A DNA stretch of 64,000 nt from Bacteroidota bacterium (lineage in GTDB: Bacteria; Bacteroidota; Bacteroidia; NS11-12g; UBA9320): the NCBI GenBank assembly GCA_013359235.1, contig JABWCE010000011.1:23843-87842 (forward strand), read 5' to 3'. Under the pieces are notes generated by a model. It saw only the letters and a program-made list of their open reading frames with translations. It ran no database searches and had not been told where the DNA came from. Positions 1 to 8,950 of the stretch are shown here, one piece after another. The first letter of the stretch is position 1. Each line of letters begins with the position of its first letter. The position numbers and the translations under genes were made by a program.

Positions 1-1
1 C

Positions 2-970
2 AACTTAGCAGTAAAAGTGAAGATGGAAGAAATTTATCGCCTCAAAGAAACAAGCGATATGTACAAATGGGAAAAAATTGTTGATTTGTATTCAAACCTT
101 AATTCAATTTCTGCTGATATTGACCATTGTCCTGCTTGTCTTAAAATTATTCCAGATGCAAATACATATACAACTTCGCTAAACGAAGCCAAATACAATG
201 CCGCAACAGTTAGATACAACTTAGGTATTGAACAGTTAAAATTACAAACCATTACATCGGCTCAAGATGCTTACCGGCATTTTGCAAAAGCAAAATTTTA
301 TATTGAAAATTACAAAGATATTGATAAACTTATGGCTACAGCCCTCGAAGCAGCTACAATAAGGGTTGTAATGGAACATATCCCTATGCACAGCCAGTCA
401 TTAAAGTTGAGTAATGAGTTTTTTGAATCAAAAATTTTTGAATATATAAATGCTTTAAAATATGATTTTGTAAGGTTTTACTCTGCCGAAGATGCTGCAA
501 CTTACAACATTAAACCGCATCAATATATTTTGCTTAGGTTTGATGATTTTGTAGTAGGACAAACAAATACTTACGAAAAAGAAACTGAAGTGAGCAAAGA
601 CAGTGTTGTTTTAAAAACAGAAACTTTGCCCGATAAAACTACAAAAAAAATATATGGCACAGTAAAGGCAAATTTGCACACATATTCACTTTCTATCACC
701 TCAACAGGCTTGTTAGATATGAGAATTACAGATGCAACATCAAACACAATATTAGTACAACAAAAAATGCCCGGAACATATATTTGGGAAACCAAATGGG
801 CAAATTTTAACGGTGATGCAAGAGCATTGAATAACGAACAACTAAACATGACTAAACAAAAACCAGGTGTGCCACCACCGCCACAACAATTATTCATTGA
901 ATTTACAAAACCTATCTACAGCCAAGTAACCAATCATTTGAACAATTATTACAAAAAATTTAATCTTTGA
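2..970 (+). CDS. Hypothetical protein, 5' end outside window
   Basis: The reading frame is open to the left edge of the window, so the gene very likely begins upstream; a GTG at 17 is only an internal possibility. About 320 residues are visible. The first 120 are helical in character, with evenly spaced Tyr and Ala (for example TAQDAYRHFAKAKFYIENYK without its first residues), suggesting a tetratricopeptide-like region. The rest is beta-rich. A short proline run (PPPPQQ) lies near the C-terminus. No catalytic motif is visible and I do not recognise the family. It is probably a cell-envelope protein, but the N-terminus that would show a signal peptide is missing. Confidence 0.6.
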   Translation, partial: NLAVKVKMEEIYRLKETSDMYKWEKIVDLYSNLNSISADIDHCPACLKIIPDANTYTTSLNEAKYNAATVRYNLGIEQLKLQTITSAQDAYRHFAKAKFYIENYKDIDKLMATALEAATIRVVMEHIPMHSQSLKLSNEFFESKIFEYINALKYDFVRFYSAEDAATYNIKPHQYILLRFDDFVVGQTNTYEKETEVSKDSVVLKTETLPDKTTKKIYGTVKANLHTYSLSITSTGLLDMRITDATSNTILVQQKMPGTYIWETKWANFNGDARALNNEQLNMTKQKPGVPPPPQQLFIEFTKPIYSQVTNHLNNYYKKFNL

Positions 971-1043
971 TTTTTTTTATTAAAATTAATTGTTTTTAAG
1001 CTATAAAAAGTTTTATTTTGCAGTCCTTTATATTGAAATATCA

Positions 1044-1205
1044 ATGGCAGTTACAAGATTAAAACGAAAAGAAAGAGTTAATAAAGTTGTTGCAAAACAG
1101 AGAACCGCAAGTTTAAAGTTACACAATAAAAGAGTTATGGTAAAATCGCCATACAAAGATGAATCGGGTATAATTTTAGACTCAATTCCAGAACTTGACA
1201 ACTAA
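1044..1205 (+). CDS. Small basic protein, 53 residues, unknown function
   Basis: The frame is open from 990, but the ATG at 1044 gives the compact protein starting MAVTRLKRKERVNKVVAKQR. The first 35 residues are rich in Lys and Arg, and the last 15 are acidic (ending IPELDN). This resembles small ribosome-associated or nucleic-acid-binding proteins, though I do not recognise the family. A near-consensus box (TATTTTG, 1014-1020) lies about 23 bases upstream of the ATG and a strong hairpin terminator follows at 1225. It is therefore probably a single-gene unit. There is no signal peptide or membrane segment, so it should be cytoplasmic. Confidence 0.6.
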   Translation: MAVTRLKRKERVNKVVAKQRTASLKLHNKRVMVKSPYKDESGIILDSIPELDN

Positions 1206-1224
1206 AATAAAAATATTACTTTAT

Positions 1225-1264
1225 AAAAAGGTGGACTTTAGCTAAAAAGTTCACCTTTTTTTTT
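1225..1264 (+). terminator. Rho-independent terminator after the small basic gene
   Basis: AAAAAGGTGGACTT and the downstream AAGTTCACCTTTTT are complementary except for one G-T pair, with a short loop, and the 3' arm runs into a long T tract. It lies 20 bases after the stop codon at 1205 and separates this gene from aroB. Confidence 0.8.
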
Positions 1265-1292
1265 AAAAAAATACTACTAATTGAAGTTAAAT

Positions 1293-1300
1293 TAATTTTG
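1293..1300 (+). promoter_or_regulatory. Putative -7 box (TAATTTTG) for aroB
   Basis: Exact match to the Bacteroidota TAnnTTTG element. It ends six bases before the TTG start of aroB, so transcription would begin at or next to the start codon. I see no clear -33 TTG. Confidence 0.4.
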
Positions 1301-1305
1301 AGATT

Positions 1306-2346
1306 TTGACAAGAATTACCTATATACAGCATATTTCTGAATTTGAAAAATTCATTAACAAATTTAATAATTCAGTAATTTTGTGTGATCAAAACTCATA
1401 TAAACACTGCATAAGTTTAATAAAACTTAACAAAACTCAAAGAATAATTACAATAAAATCAGGCGAAAAAAATAAAAATTTCAAAACACTTGAATTTATC
1501 ATAAAACAACTTTCAAATTTTGAAGCAAACCGCAATACAGTTTTAATAAACGTTGGAGGTGGAGTTATTTGTGATATTGGAGGTCTTGCTGCTGGATTAT
1601 ATAAAAGAGGGATTGCTTTTGTAAATATACCAACTACTCTTATAGCAATGGCTGATGCTTCACATGGTGGAAAAACTGGTATAAACCTCAATAATCTTAA
1701 AAACTATGCAGGAATTTTTTCGTTGCCGTCAGAAACTTTGATATTTGCTACATTTCTCAAAACATTGCAGCAAAAGCACATAAAATCAGGCTTTGCAGAA
1801 ATGCTCAAACATGGCATTATTGCTGATAAAAACTATTTTTTACAGCTATTAAACACAAAAATCAAAAATGATACGATTTTGATAGATGAAAATTTTGGTG
1901 ATTTTATCATTAAATCAATCGAAATAAAAAATTGTATAACTGCAAATGATTTTACAGAACAAAACCTTCGAAAAACACTAAATTTTGGACATACCATAGG
2001 TCATGCACTCGAAACATATTTTATAAAAAAAAATAAAACTCATGGCGAATGTGTGGCAACGGGCATTATTTGCGAAAGTTATATTAGTTTAAAAAGAGGT
2101 TTGCTCAATAATAATGATTTTAAAACTATTGAAAATGCAATAACAACTTTTTTCAAACCTTTGAAAATTGAAAGTGAACAAATAGAAGAAATTTCAAAAC
2201 TCACATTGAAAGATAAAAAAAACAAAAGCAAAGAAATAAACTGTATTTTAATTAAAAACATTGGAGAAGCCTTATTTGACGTTGAAGTTACTGAAGATGA
2301 AATTAAAGAAAGTATAGAATACTATAAAAAAAGTGGCGATAGTTAA
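1306..2346 (+). CDS. aroB: 3-dehydroquinate synthase
   Basis: Second step of the shikimate pathway: converts DAHP to 3-dehydroquinate using NAD+ and a divalent metal in the cytoplasm. The 346 residues are the usual length. The NAD-binding motif GGGVICDIGG is near residue 84, followed by FVNIPTTLIAMADASHGGK, which holds substrate- and NAD-binding residues. The metal ligands fall in the GFAEMLKHGII region and the LNFGHTIGHALE motif. The start is a TTG at 1306; no ATG or GTG in frame would keep the N-terminus. The 3' end overlaps aroA by 14 bases, which implies translational coupling within an aroB-aroA-aroC operon. Confidence 0.96.
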   Translation: MTRITYIQHISEFEKFINKFNNSVILCDQNSYKHCISLIKLNKTQRIITIKSGEKNKNFKTLEFIIKQLSNFEANRNTVLINVGGGVICDIGGLAAGLYKRGIAFVNIPTTLIAMADASHGGKTGINLNNLKNYAGIFSLPSETLIFATFLKTLQQKHIKSGFAEMLKHGIIADKNYFLQLLNTKIKNDTILIDENFGDFIIKSIEIKNCITANDFTEQNLRKTLNFGHTIGHALETYFIKKNKTHGECVATGIICESYISLKRGLLNNNDFKTIENAITTFFKPLKIESEQIEEISKLTLKDKKNKSKEINCILIKNIGEALFDVEVTEDEIKESIEYYKKSGDS

Positions 2347-3562
2347 TTTTAAAAACAATATTGAAAATGTAAGTATAAAGCTACCCGCTTCAAAAAGCAT
2401 ATACAACAGACTTTTGATATTAAAATATCTATATAATTTAAAGTTTGAATTAAAAAATCCTTCGAATACTGACGACAGCATTTTACTCACAAGATTATTG
2501 AACTCTGAAAAAACCTATCTAAACTGCAAAAATGCAGGAACAGTAATAAGATTTCTCACAGCATATTTTGCTGCAAAAGGAGAAAGTAAAACCCTTTTTT
2601 GCAGTGTGAGAATGAAAAAAAGACCAATAGGTGAGTTAGTGAATGCACTCAGAGAACTCGGGGCAGATATTGAATATCTTAAAAATGAGGGGTTCCCCCC
2701 TATTAAAATAAATGGAAATAAAAAATTACACTCAAAGCAAGTTGAAATAAAAGCAAATGAAAGCAGCCAATTTCTTTCGGCTTTGTTGATGATAGGACCA
2801 GCATTACCAAACGGATTGAATATAAAAGTACCTGATAAAATTATGTCAAAGCCCTATATTGATATGACTTTGACTTTGATGAAACAAAACGGATTTGAAA
2901 TATTTCAAAAAGGGGAAATTATTGAAGTTTCAAAATTTAAACCTGAGAACAGTAAAGCAACTACAATAGTTACAGAGCCAGATTGGTCTGCAGCAGTTTT
3001 TTGGGTTGAAATAGTATTTTTTGCAAAAAATTTGAAAGTTGTTTTAAAAAACCAAAACTTAAATAGTATTCAAGGTGATTCTGTAATAGTACAATTGGCT
3101 TTGCATTTTGGAATTTTAGTAAGAAAAAGCGGCAAAAACATTATTATTTCAAAATCGAAAAAAAATGCAGACATAAAAACCGATTGGGATTTTAAAAACT
3201 ATCCGGATCTTGCACCTGCATTGATTGTAATGCTTGCCGCTTCAAAAACTAAGGCTACTGTTAGAGGAATTGAAACTTTAAAAATTAAAGAAAGCGACAG
3301 AAGCAATGCTCTGAAAAACGAACTCAAAAAATGCAATGTAATTTTTACCGAAGAAAACGGATACTGGACTTTGGATGCAACAAAATTTAAAGTAAAAAAA
3401 TATACTGCATTTAAAAACTATTACGACCATCGTATTGCAATGGCACTGGCACCACTTGCTATTTTTAACAAAATTGTAATATCTACCGGCAAAGTTTGCA
3501 AAAAATCATATCCTGATTATTGGAAACATCTTGAAAAAGCAGGATTTGAAATAATAAATTAA
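2333..3562 (+). CDS. aroA: 3-phosphoshikimate 1-carboxyvinyltransferase (EPSP synthase)
   Basis: Joins phosphoenolpyruvate to shikimate 3-phosphate to make EPSP. At 409 residues it is slightly short but complete. The N-terminal PASKSIYNRLLI holds the substrate-binding Lys and Arg. NAGTVIRFLTA and RMKKRPIGELVNAL are the two classic signatures. YPDLAPAL carries the catalytic Asp, KESDRSNAL and NYYDHRIAMALAPLA bind substrate, and SYPDYWKHL is the usual C-terminal motif. The start is GTG, 14 bases inside the end of aroB. The SAAVFWVE motif is typical of the Bacteroidota form. The next gene, aroC, begins 20 bases downstream. Confidence 0.96.
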   Translation: MAIVNFKNNIENVSIKLPASKSIYNRLLILKYLYNLKFELKNPSNTDDSILLTRLLNSEKTYLNCKNAGTVIRFLTAYFAAKGESKTLFCSVRMKKRPIGELVNALRELGADIEYLKNEGFPPIKINGNKKLHSKQVEIKANESSQFLSALLMIGPALPNGLNIKVPDKIMSKPYIDMTLTLMKQNGFEIFQKGEIIEVSKFKPENSKATTIVTEPDWSAAVFWVEIVFFAKNLKVVLKNQNLNSIQGDSVIVQLALHFGILVRKSGKNIIISKSKKNADIKTDWDFKNYPDLAPALIVMLAASKTKATVRGIETLKIKESDRSNALKNELKKCNVIFTEENGYWTLDATKFKVKKYTAFKNYYDHRIAMALAPLAIFNKIVISTGKVCKKSYPDYWKHLEKAGFEIIN

Positions 3563-3581
3563 GTTTGTAAAATTTTTAGTT

Positions 3582-4655
3582 TTGAACACTTTCGGAAATC
3601 TACTCAAAATTACATCTTTTGGCGAATCGCATGGCAAAGCGATAGGCGTAGTAATTGATGGGGTCCCCGCAGGTTTAAAGATTGATGAAGGTTTTATTTT
3701 TGAAGAATTAACAAAGAGAAAACCAGGTCAAAGCAAGATTACAACTCAAAGAAATGAGGCTGATGAACCCATTATTGTTTCAGGTGTTTTTGAAAACAAA
3801 ACCATTGGGGCTCCAATTACAATTTTAATATCAAACAACGACAGCAAAACCAAAGACTATAAAAGTATAAAAGATATTTACAGACCATCACATGCAGATT
3901 TTACATATCAGAAAAAATATGAAATAAGAGATTACAGAGGCGGAGGTCGTTCATCGGCACGTATTACAGCCGGTTGGGTAGCAGCAGGTGCCATTGCAAA
4001 ACTTTTTTTAAAAAATTTTAATATTGAAGTAAAAGCATATACCAAACAAGTTTACAATATTGTATTAAAAACTCCTTACACGCAGTTAAATCTGAGTGTT
4101 TCAGACAAAAATAACATTAAATGCCCTGACGAAAAAATTGCAAATGAAATGGAAAATGCAATAGAAGAAGCAAGAAAAAATGGCGACAGTTTAGGAGGTA
4201 TTATTTCGTGTATTGTTGAAAATTGTCCTGCAGGACTTGGCGAACCTGTTTTTGATAAATTGAATGCTCAAATTGCAAAGGCTGTTTTTAGCATTAATGC
4301 TGTAAAAGCTATACAATTTGGTGATGGATTTAATATTGTAAATTTTAAAGGCTCGCAAATTAATGATGAATTTATTATGAAAAATAACAAAATAAGAACT
4401 TTGAGTAACCATTCGGGAGGCATACAAGGTGGCATTAGCAATGGCGAAACAATATATTTTGAAACCGCTTTCAAACCGGTATCAACCATATTTAAACCAC
4501 AAAAAACCTTGAAAACCAACAATGAAACAGTTATTTTCAAACCTGAAGGAAGGCATGACCCTTGTGTTTTGCCACGTGCAGTACCTATTGTAGAAGCAAT
4601 GACAGCCTTAGTAATTGCAGATTTTGTTTTATTGAGTAAAACTAATAAAATGTAG
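3582..4655 (+). CDS. aroC: Chorismate synthase
   Basis: Makes chorismate from EPSP by anti-1,4 elimination of phosphate and needs reduced FMN. The 357 residues match the family. The start NTFGNLLKITSFGESHG is the first family signature, with the catalytic His in GESHGKAIG. YRGGGRSSARITAGWVAAGA is the second, and the third includes GRHDPCVLPRAVPIVEAM near the end. The start codon is TTG. It is the last shikimate gene of the cluster. aroD, aroE, aroK and the DAHP synthase gene are not in the window. Confidence 0.97.
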   Translation: MNTFGNLLKITSFGESHGKAIGVVIDGVPAGLKIDEGFIFEELTKRKPGQSKITTQRNEADEPIIVSGVFENKTIGAPITILISNNDSKTKDYKSIKDIYRPSHADFTYQKKYEIRDYRGGGRSSARITAGWVAAGAIAKLFLKNFNIEVKAYTKQVYNIVLKTPYTQLNLSVSDKNNIKCPDEKIANEMENAIEEARKNGDSLGGIISCIVENCPAGLGEPVFDKLNAQIAKAVFSINAVKAIQFGDGFNIVNFKGSQINDEFIMKNNKIRTLSNHSGGIQGGISNGETIYFETAFKPVSTIFKPQKTLKTNNETVIFKPEGRHDPCVLPRAVPIVEAMTALVIADFVLLSKTNKM

Positions 4656-4701
4656 AAAACAAATTTTGACAATAACAATTAAATGATGTTGGTTTGAAAA
4701 C

Positions 4702-5388
4702 ATGTTCGATTCTCAACCTATTATAGAATTACAAAAAGCTTTTATTTATCAGGGTAAAAATTTAATCCTTCAAAATGTAGATTTAAGTGTATCAAAAGGA
4801 GAACTCGTATATCTTGTAGGCAAGACAGGCAGCGGCAAAAGCAGCCTTCTTAAAACACTTTATTGTGATGTGCCTTTAAAAGTAGGCTCGGGAAAAGTTG
4901 CAGGATATAATTTGAATACCATTAAAAGAAAAGATATTGCATATTTCAGGCGAAAACTTGGGATAGTATTTCAAGATTTTAATCTTTTGAGCGATAGAAA
5001 TGTTTATTATAATTTGTGGTTTGTTTTAGAATCTACAGGATGGAAAAACACATCACAAATGGACTCAAGAATTAAAGAAGTATTAAACCTAGTAAACCTT
5101 GGCAGCAAAGGGTTTAAGATGATTTATGAACTTTCGGGGGGCGAGCAACAAAGACTTGTAATAGCACGTGCAATACTAAACAAACCCGAAGTAATACTTG
5201 CCGATGAACCTACCGGTAATTTAGACCCCGAAGTGACTGATGATATTATGCACCTGCTGAGAAATATTTGCGATTTAGGAACAGCCGTACTTATAGCTAC
5301 ACACGATTATAGAATTATAAACAAATTTCCGGGAAAAATTTTCAGATGTGAAAATGGTTTTATCGAGGAAGTGAGGTATGTTGGATAA
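4702..5388 (+). CDS. ftsE: FtsE-like ABC transporter ATPase
   Basis: ATP-binding subunit of the FtsE/FtsX family, which in known bacteria controls peptidoglycan hydrolases at the division site from the cytoplasmic face of the inner membrane. Walker A is GKTGSGKSS (about residues 39-47), the signature motif is LSGGEQQR, Walker B is VILADEPTGNLD, and a switch His lies in ATHDYRI. FtsE proteins typically have the FQDFNLL Q-loop seen here. At 228 residues it is normal length. No ftsX is adjacent: the next gene is on the opposite strand, ending 10 bases away. A LolD- or MacB-type ATPase is the alternative, but the sequence favours FtsE. Confidence 0.82.
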   Translation: MFDSQPIIELQKAFIYQGKNLILQNVDLSVSKGELVYLVGKTGSGKSSLLKTLYCDVPLKVGSGKVAGYNLNTIKRKDIAYFRRKLGIVFQDFNLLSDRNVYYNLWFVLESTGWKNTSQMDSRIKEVLNLVNLGSKGFKMIYELSGGEQQRLVIARAILNKPEVILADEPTGNLDPEVTDDIMHLLRNICDLGTAVLIATHDYRIINKFPGKIFRCENGFIEEVRYVG

Positions 5389-5398
5389 TGGAAAAAAA

Positions 5399-6352
5399 TT
5401 ATTTTCTTTTAAGTACTTTTTCTACGGCTCTTACAATATCAGAAGTATCAAGTCCATATTTTACAAGTAATTCGTCAGGGGTTCCACTTTCGCCAAATTT
5501 ATCATTTACTGCAACCATTTCAACCGGTTTTGGATTATTTAATGCTAAAAGCTGGCAAATACTATCGCCCAACCCTCCATTCATAAGGTGTTCTTCGGCT
5601 GTAACAACACAACCTGTTTTTGCTGCTGATTTTAAAACCGCAACTGTGTCTAATGGTTTTATTGTATGAATATTTATAATATCAGCTTCAATACCCATAT
5701 CAGCTAAAATTTCGCCGGCTTTTATAGCTTTCCAAACCAAATGACCGGTACAAAAAATAGAGACATCATTCCCTTCGTTAATATGCCAAACCTTACCTAT
5801 TTCAAATTTCTGTTCTGGTGAAGTAAAAACAGGCCATTTTGGTCTGCCAAACCTTAAATATACAGGTCCATAATGTTCGGCAATTGCTATTGTTGCAGCT
5901 TTGGTTTGGTTATAATCACAAGTATTTATAACAACCATTCCAGGCAGCATTTTCATTAATCCAATATCTTCTAGAATTTGATGAGTGGCTCCATCTTCGC
6001 CCAAAGTAACTCCTGCATGTGAAGCACATATTTTTACATTTTTTCCTGAGTAAGCTACAGACTGCCTTATTTGGTCGTAAACCCTACCGGTACTGAAATT
6101 AGCAAAAGTACCTGTATATGGTATTTTACCACCTGTGGCAAGCCCCGCTGCCATGCCTATCATATTGGCTTCGGCTATACCTGCTTGAAAAAATCTCTCA
6201 GGAAATTCTCTTTTAAATGCATCCATTTTGAGCGATCCTGTAAGATCTGCACACAATGCTACAACATCATTATTTTTTTTACCGAGTTCGAGTAATCCTG
6301 CCCCGAAACCTGAACGGGTGTCTTTTTGATCGAGTATTTCTATTTTTACCAT
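5399..6352 (-). CDS. Transketolase, C-terminal half
   Basis: Carries the pyrimidine-binding (PYR) and C-terminal domains of transketolase, a thiamine-diphosphate enzyme of the non-oxidative pentose phosphate pathway. At 317 residues it matches the beta half of split transketolases. FFQAGIAEANMIGMAAGLA includes the conserved glutamate that activates the thiazolium ring, and SHAGVTLGEDGATHQ is the typical substrate-site loop. A Rossmann-like C-terminal domain follows. It should work as a heterotetramer with the N-terminal half at 7845-8717. Unusually, a von Willebrand A gene lies between the halves, ending nine bases upstream of this start. A DXP synthase C-terminus is unlikely from the sequence. 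Confidence 0.93.
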   Translation of the reverse strand: MVKIEILDQKDTRSGFGAGLLELGKKNNDVVALCADLTGSLKMDAFKREFPERFFQAGIAEANMIGMAAGLATGGKIPYTGTFANFSTGRVYDQIRQSVAYSGKNVKICASHAGVTLGEDGATHQILEDIGLMKMLPGMVVINTCDYNQTKAATIAIAEHYGPVYLRFGRPKWPVFTSPEQKFEIGKVWHINEGNDVSIFCTGHLVWKAIKAGEILADMGIEADIINIHTIKPLDTVAVLKSAAKTGCVVTAEEHLMNGGLGDSICQLLALNNPKPVEMVAVNDKFGESGTPDELLVKYGLDTSDIVRAVEKVLKRK

Positions 6353-6361
6353 TTATTTTTT

Positions 6362-7750
6362 CTACAATACATTTAGGTTGTAAACCTGACCTGATTTTAT
6401 TTCAAAATCAACCCTTTTGGTTGATACAATTCGCTTATCAATATTTGCTCTGCAAATTAATTTATAATGCCCTGGCTGCAAAACAATAATTTGCGAACCG
6501 CTACCATTTGCAATATTTATTACCCATTCCAATCTATTGTTTTTCATTCGGTAAATTGCACCTACAACCCCTAAGCGTGAGTAAAAATTAAGTTTGCCCG
6601 GTTGCGGTATTGATACATAAGTAATTTTACTTTGACCAATTATTATATTTTTTTCATTAATTTTTGGTGTACTCAATATTTCAATATCATAATTACCTAC
6701 AATATATTTTTGAGTTGTATTAAAATCCTGAACATTTACCAGTTCGTTTGTACCTGCTTTTTTTACCAAACACTGCAATCTGTTGTAGTTTGTTACTCCT
6801 TCAACTTTTAAATTTAAACTGCCTTGTGGCGCATCAATAGCTACAATATTGTGCCTTCCTGCTGCAATTTCAACTTTTGTTTTTTTTACCGGTGGCAAAG
6901 TGTGAACCTCAATATCGTACAAATTTACAGGGTCAATGCTTATTGTATCGGGTATCCCACGGTCGTTTAGTGTATGAATAAAATTTTCAATTATTTTTCC
7001 GGTTTTGCTGTCGTAAAAACTCATGTTTACATCAGTTTCAAAGGGTCTTCCGTTTTGGTCGAGCAAATTTACCTGAAGTGTAGTATTATTGAGAGCTTGT
7101 GTCACCACTATTCTCAATACATCGCTAAAATCGGCTTCGGTATTTGCTTCAAAAAATCTTCCAACACAATCAAATTGCTTGGCAAAGTTTTCATCGGCTC
7201 CTACTCCAATAATAAAAGGTTTTAAAATAACTCCTTTTTTTTGCAATGCTTCTGATACTGCACATGGGTCGCCATCACATTCTTCTAATCCGTCTGTTAT
7301 AAGTATAATAATATTTCTGCTTCGGTTGTCCTGTGGAAAATCATAGGCTGCTTCTTGCAACGAATATGCTATTAGAGTAGTTCCCAAGGGTTTTAAAGTT
7401 TGCAATTTATTTAGAATTGCATCGTGATTTGTACGGCTAAATGGTACTTCGAGCCTTGTATCACGACAATTTCTTTTATCTTTTGTTGTGGTATGTCCGT
7501 AAATTCTGAGTGCAATTTCGAGATTTGGCTGGTTGCGAAGGCTGTCAACCATTTTTGATAACAGTCTTTTGGCAACGCCCATTCTTATGTCGTTGCCCAT
7601 GCTTGCATACATACTTCCACTTGCATCAAGCAAAAATAAAATTCTGGTTTTATTTGGTTGTTGTGCTATTGAATTAAAATAAGCAGTAAGAACAATTATC
7701 AGTGATAATAATACTTTTGAATTTTTCAATAAAGATATTTTTAACATCAA
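6362..7750 (-). CDS. Secreted von Willebrand factor A domain protein
   Basis: The N-terminus is a signal peptide (about 30 residues, ending SIAQ). A VWA domain covers about residues 35-215: the metal-ion-dependent adhesion site is DASGSM, with a downstream Thr (PLGTTLIAYSL) and Asp (ILITDGLEECDGD). The remaining 240 residues are beta-rich and contain repeated units of the type YDIEVHTLPP and YDIEILSTP, which look like carboxypeptidase-regulatory-like or PEGA-like modules. There is no T9SS sorting domain or membrane anchor, so it is probably periplasmic. Its position between the transketolase halves on the same strand suggests co-transcription, but no functional link is evident. Confidence 0.82.
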   Translation of the reverse strand: MMLKISLLKNSKVLLSLIIVLTAYFNSIAQQPNKTRILFLLDASGSMYASMGNDIRMGVAKRLLSKMVDSLRNQPNLEIALRIYGHTTTKDKRNCRDTRLEVPFSRTNHDAILNKLQTLKPLGTTLIAYSLQEAAYDFPQDNRSRNIIILITDGLEECDGDPCAVSEALQKKGVILKPFIIGVGADENFAKQFDCVGRFFEANTEADFSDVLRIVVTQALNNTTLQVNLLDQNGRPFETDVNMSFYDSKTGKIIENFIHTLNDRGIPDTISIDPVNLYDIEVHTLPPVKKTKVEIAAGRHNIVAIDAPQGSLNLKVEGVTNYNRLQCLVKKAGTNELVNVQDFNTTQKYIVGNYDIEILSTPKINEKNIIIGQSKITYVSIPQPGKLNFYSRLGVVGAIYRMKNNRLEWVINIANGSGSQIIVLQPGHYKLICRANIDKRIVSTKRVDFEIKSGQVYNLNVL

Positions 7751-7844
7751 AAAATTAACGGTTACAAACGTTTTACAAATATCAAACCATTATATTTTAC
7801 TAAACAATAAAGTTATCAAAGTATTGTCTTAAAATTTATATTAT

Positions 7845-8717
7845 TTAATAATCGCCAATAGTTTCGGGCAATTGCTCTAATGCTTTTGCAAGTTGCTCGT
7901 TGCTTGGGGCTATACCATGCCATTCGTGTGTACCCGTCATAAAATCTACACCTGCTCCCATTTCGGTTTTCATATTTATCATTATTGGCTTGCCTTTGCC
8001 TGTATTGCTGAGTGCTAATTTCATATTCGCAAGAATGTCGTCCATGTTGTTGCCATTCATTTCAAATGTTTGCCAGCCAAATGCTTCAAATTTGCTTTTG
8101 TAATCATTAATTCCCATTATTTCGCTTATACTGCCATCAATCTGTTGACGATTGAAATCTACAACTGCTATCAAGTTATCAACTTTGTTGTGTGATGCAA
8201 ACATAATAGCTTCCCAGTTTTGTCCCTCTTCAAGTTCGCCATCGCCCATCAAACAATAAACTATGTTTTTATCATTTTTCAATTTTTTACTCAATGCCAT
8301 TCCTAAAGCTACCGAAAGACCTTGCCCTAACGAACCTGTTGCAATTCTTACACCTTCAAGATTGTAATGCGTTGCGGGATGTCCTTGCAATCGCGAATTT
8401 AACTTTCGAAAGGTTTTTAATTCGTTTAAACTGAAATGACCTGTTCGGGCAAGTACGCTGTAAAACAATGGCGATATATGTCCGTTTGACAGAATAAAAA
8501 CATCCTCATCTTTACCATCAATTCTAAAGGGCGAAGATTTGTAGTTCATTATTTTAAAATACATTGCAACCATAAAATCTGTACAACCTAATGACCCTCC
8601 GGGATGACCCGATTGTACAGCATGTACCATTCTAAGAATATCACGACGTACTTGAGTAGCAATTTGTATAAGTTGGGCAGAATTAAGATTTTTTTCCATG
8701 AACGATGCGAATTTCAT
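7845..8717 (-). CDS. Transketolase, N-terminal half
   Basis: Carries the pyrophosphate-binding domain of transketolase. AVQSGHPGGSLGCTDFM is the classic transketolase signature near residue 35. MGDGELEEGQNWEA binds thiamine diphosphate and Mg2+ (the GDG motif), with the distal VVDFNRQQIDG completing the site. At 290 residues it matches the alpha half of split transketolases. An internal ATG at 8699 would remove the first six residues and is equally plausible. The 94-base gap to the VWA gene and the same orientation as the C-terminal half suggest one transcription unit. Confidence 0.93.
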   Translation of the reverse strand: MKFASFMEKNLNSAQLIQIATQVRRDILRMVHAVQSGHPGGSLGCTDFMVAMYFKIMNYKSSPFRIDGKDEDVFILSNGHISPLFYSVLARTGHFSLNELKTFRKLNSRLQGHPATHYNLEGVRIATGSLGQGLSVALGMALSKKLKNDKNIVYCLMGDGELEEGQNWEAIMFASHNKVDNLIAVVDFNRQQIDGSISEIMGINDYKSKFEAFGWQTFEMNGNNMDDILANMKLALSNTGKGKPIMINMKTEMGAGVDFMTGTHEWHGIAPSNEQLAKALEQLPETIGDY

Positions 8718-8877
8718 ATAAAATTTTTATGTTTTTTTTATTGTGGAAATATGGGGGATATTAAGTTTTTTATAAGGCTTGAGTTGTTTTGTTTTTTGAA
8801 TAAAAGTATCTAAAATCTAAGTTTAAAAAAATTAAGAACATTTTATAAAAATTAATTATTTCTTTGATTTAAAATAA

Positions 8878-8885
8878 TATTTTTG
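8878..8885 (+). promoter_or_regulatory. Putative -7 box (TATTTTTG) of the corA leader
   Basis: Exact TAnnTTTG match. Transcription would begin near 8890, about 120 bases before corA, giving a leader that contains a short open reading frame and two alternative hairpins. Confidence 0.45.
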
Positions 8886-8908
8886 CAGTCATTTTTTTAG
8901 AAAAAATA

Positions 8909-8950
8909 ATGGACGATTATTATCCGAAAAACTTAATAATTACTGAATAG
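8909..8950 (+). CDS. Putative 13-residue leader peptide upstream of corA
   Basis: ATG at 8909 opens a short frame reading MDDYYPKNLIITE and ending at TAG 8948. The Asp-Asp and Tyr-Tyr-Pro start resembles the acidic and proline-containing leader peptides upstream of Mg2+ transporter genes in enterobacteria, which destabilise ribosomes at low Mg2+. The final codons form the 5' arm of the leader hairpin. There is no homology evidence; the call rests on position, composition and overlap with the structure. Confidence 0.35.
   Translation: MDDYYPKNLIITE

Noticed and set aside
4268..4678. 136-residue minus-strand frame over aroC
   Set aside because: Antisense shadow of a well-supported chorismate synthase gene.
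5388..5669. 93-residue frame on the plus strand after the FtsE gene
   Set aside because: Lies antisense inside the C-terminal transketolase gene, which has strong family motifs.
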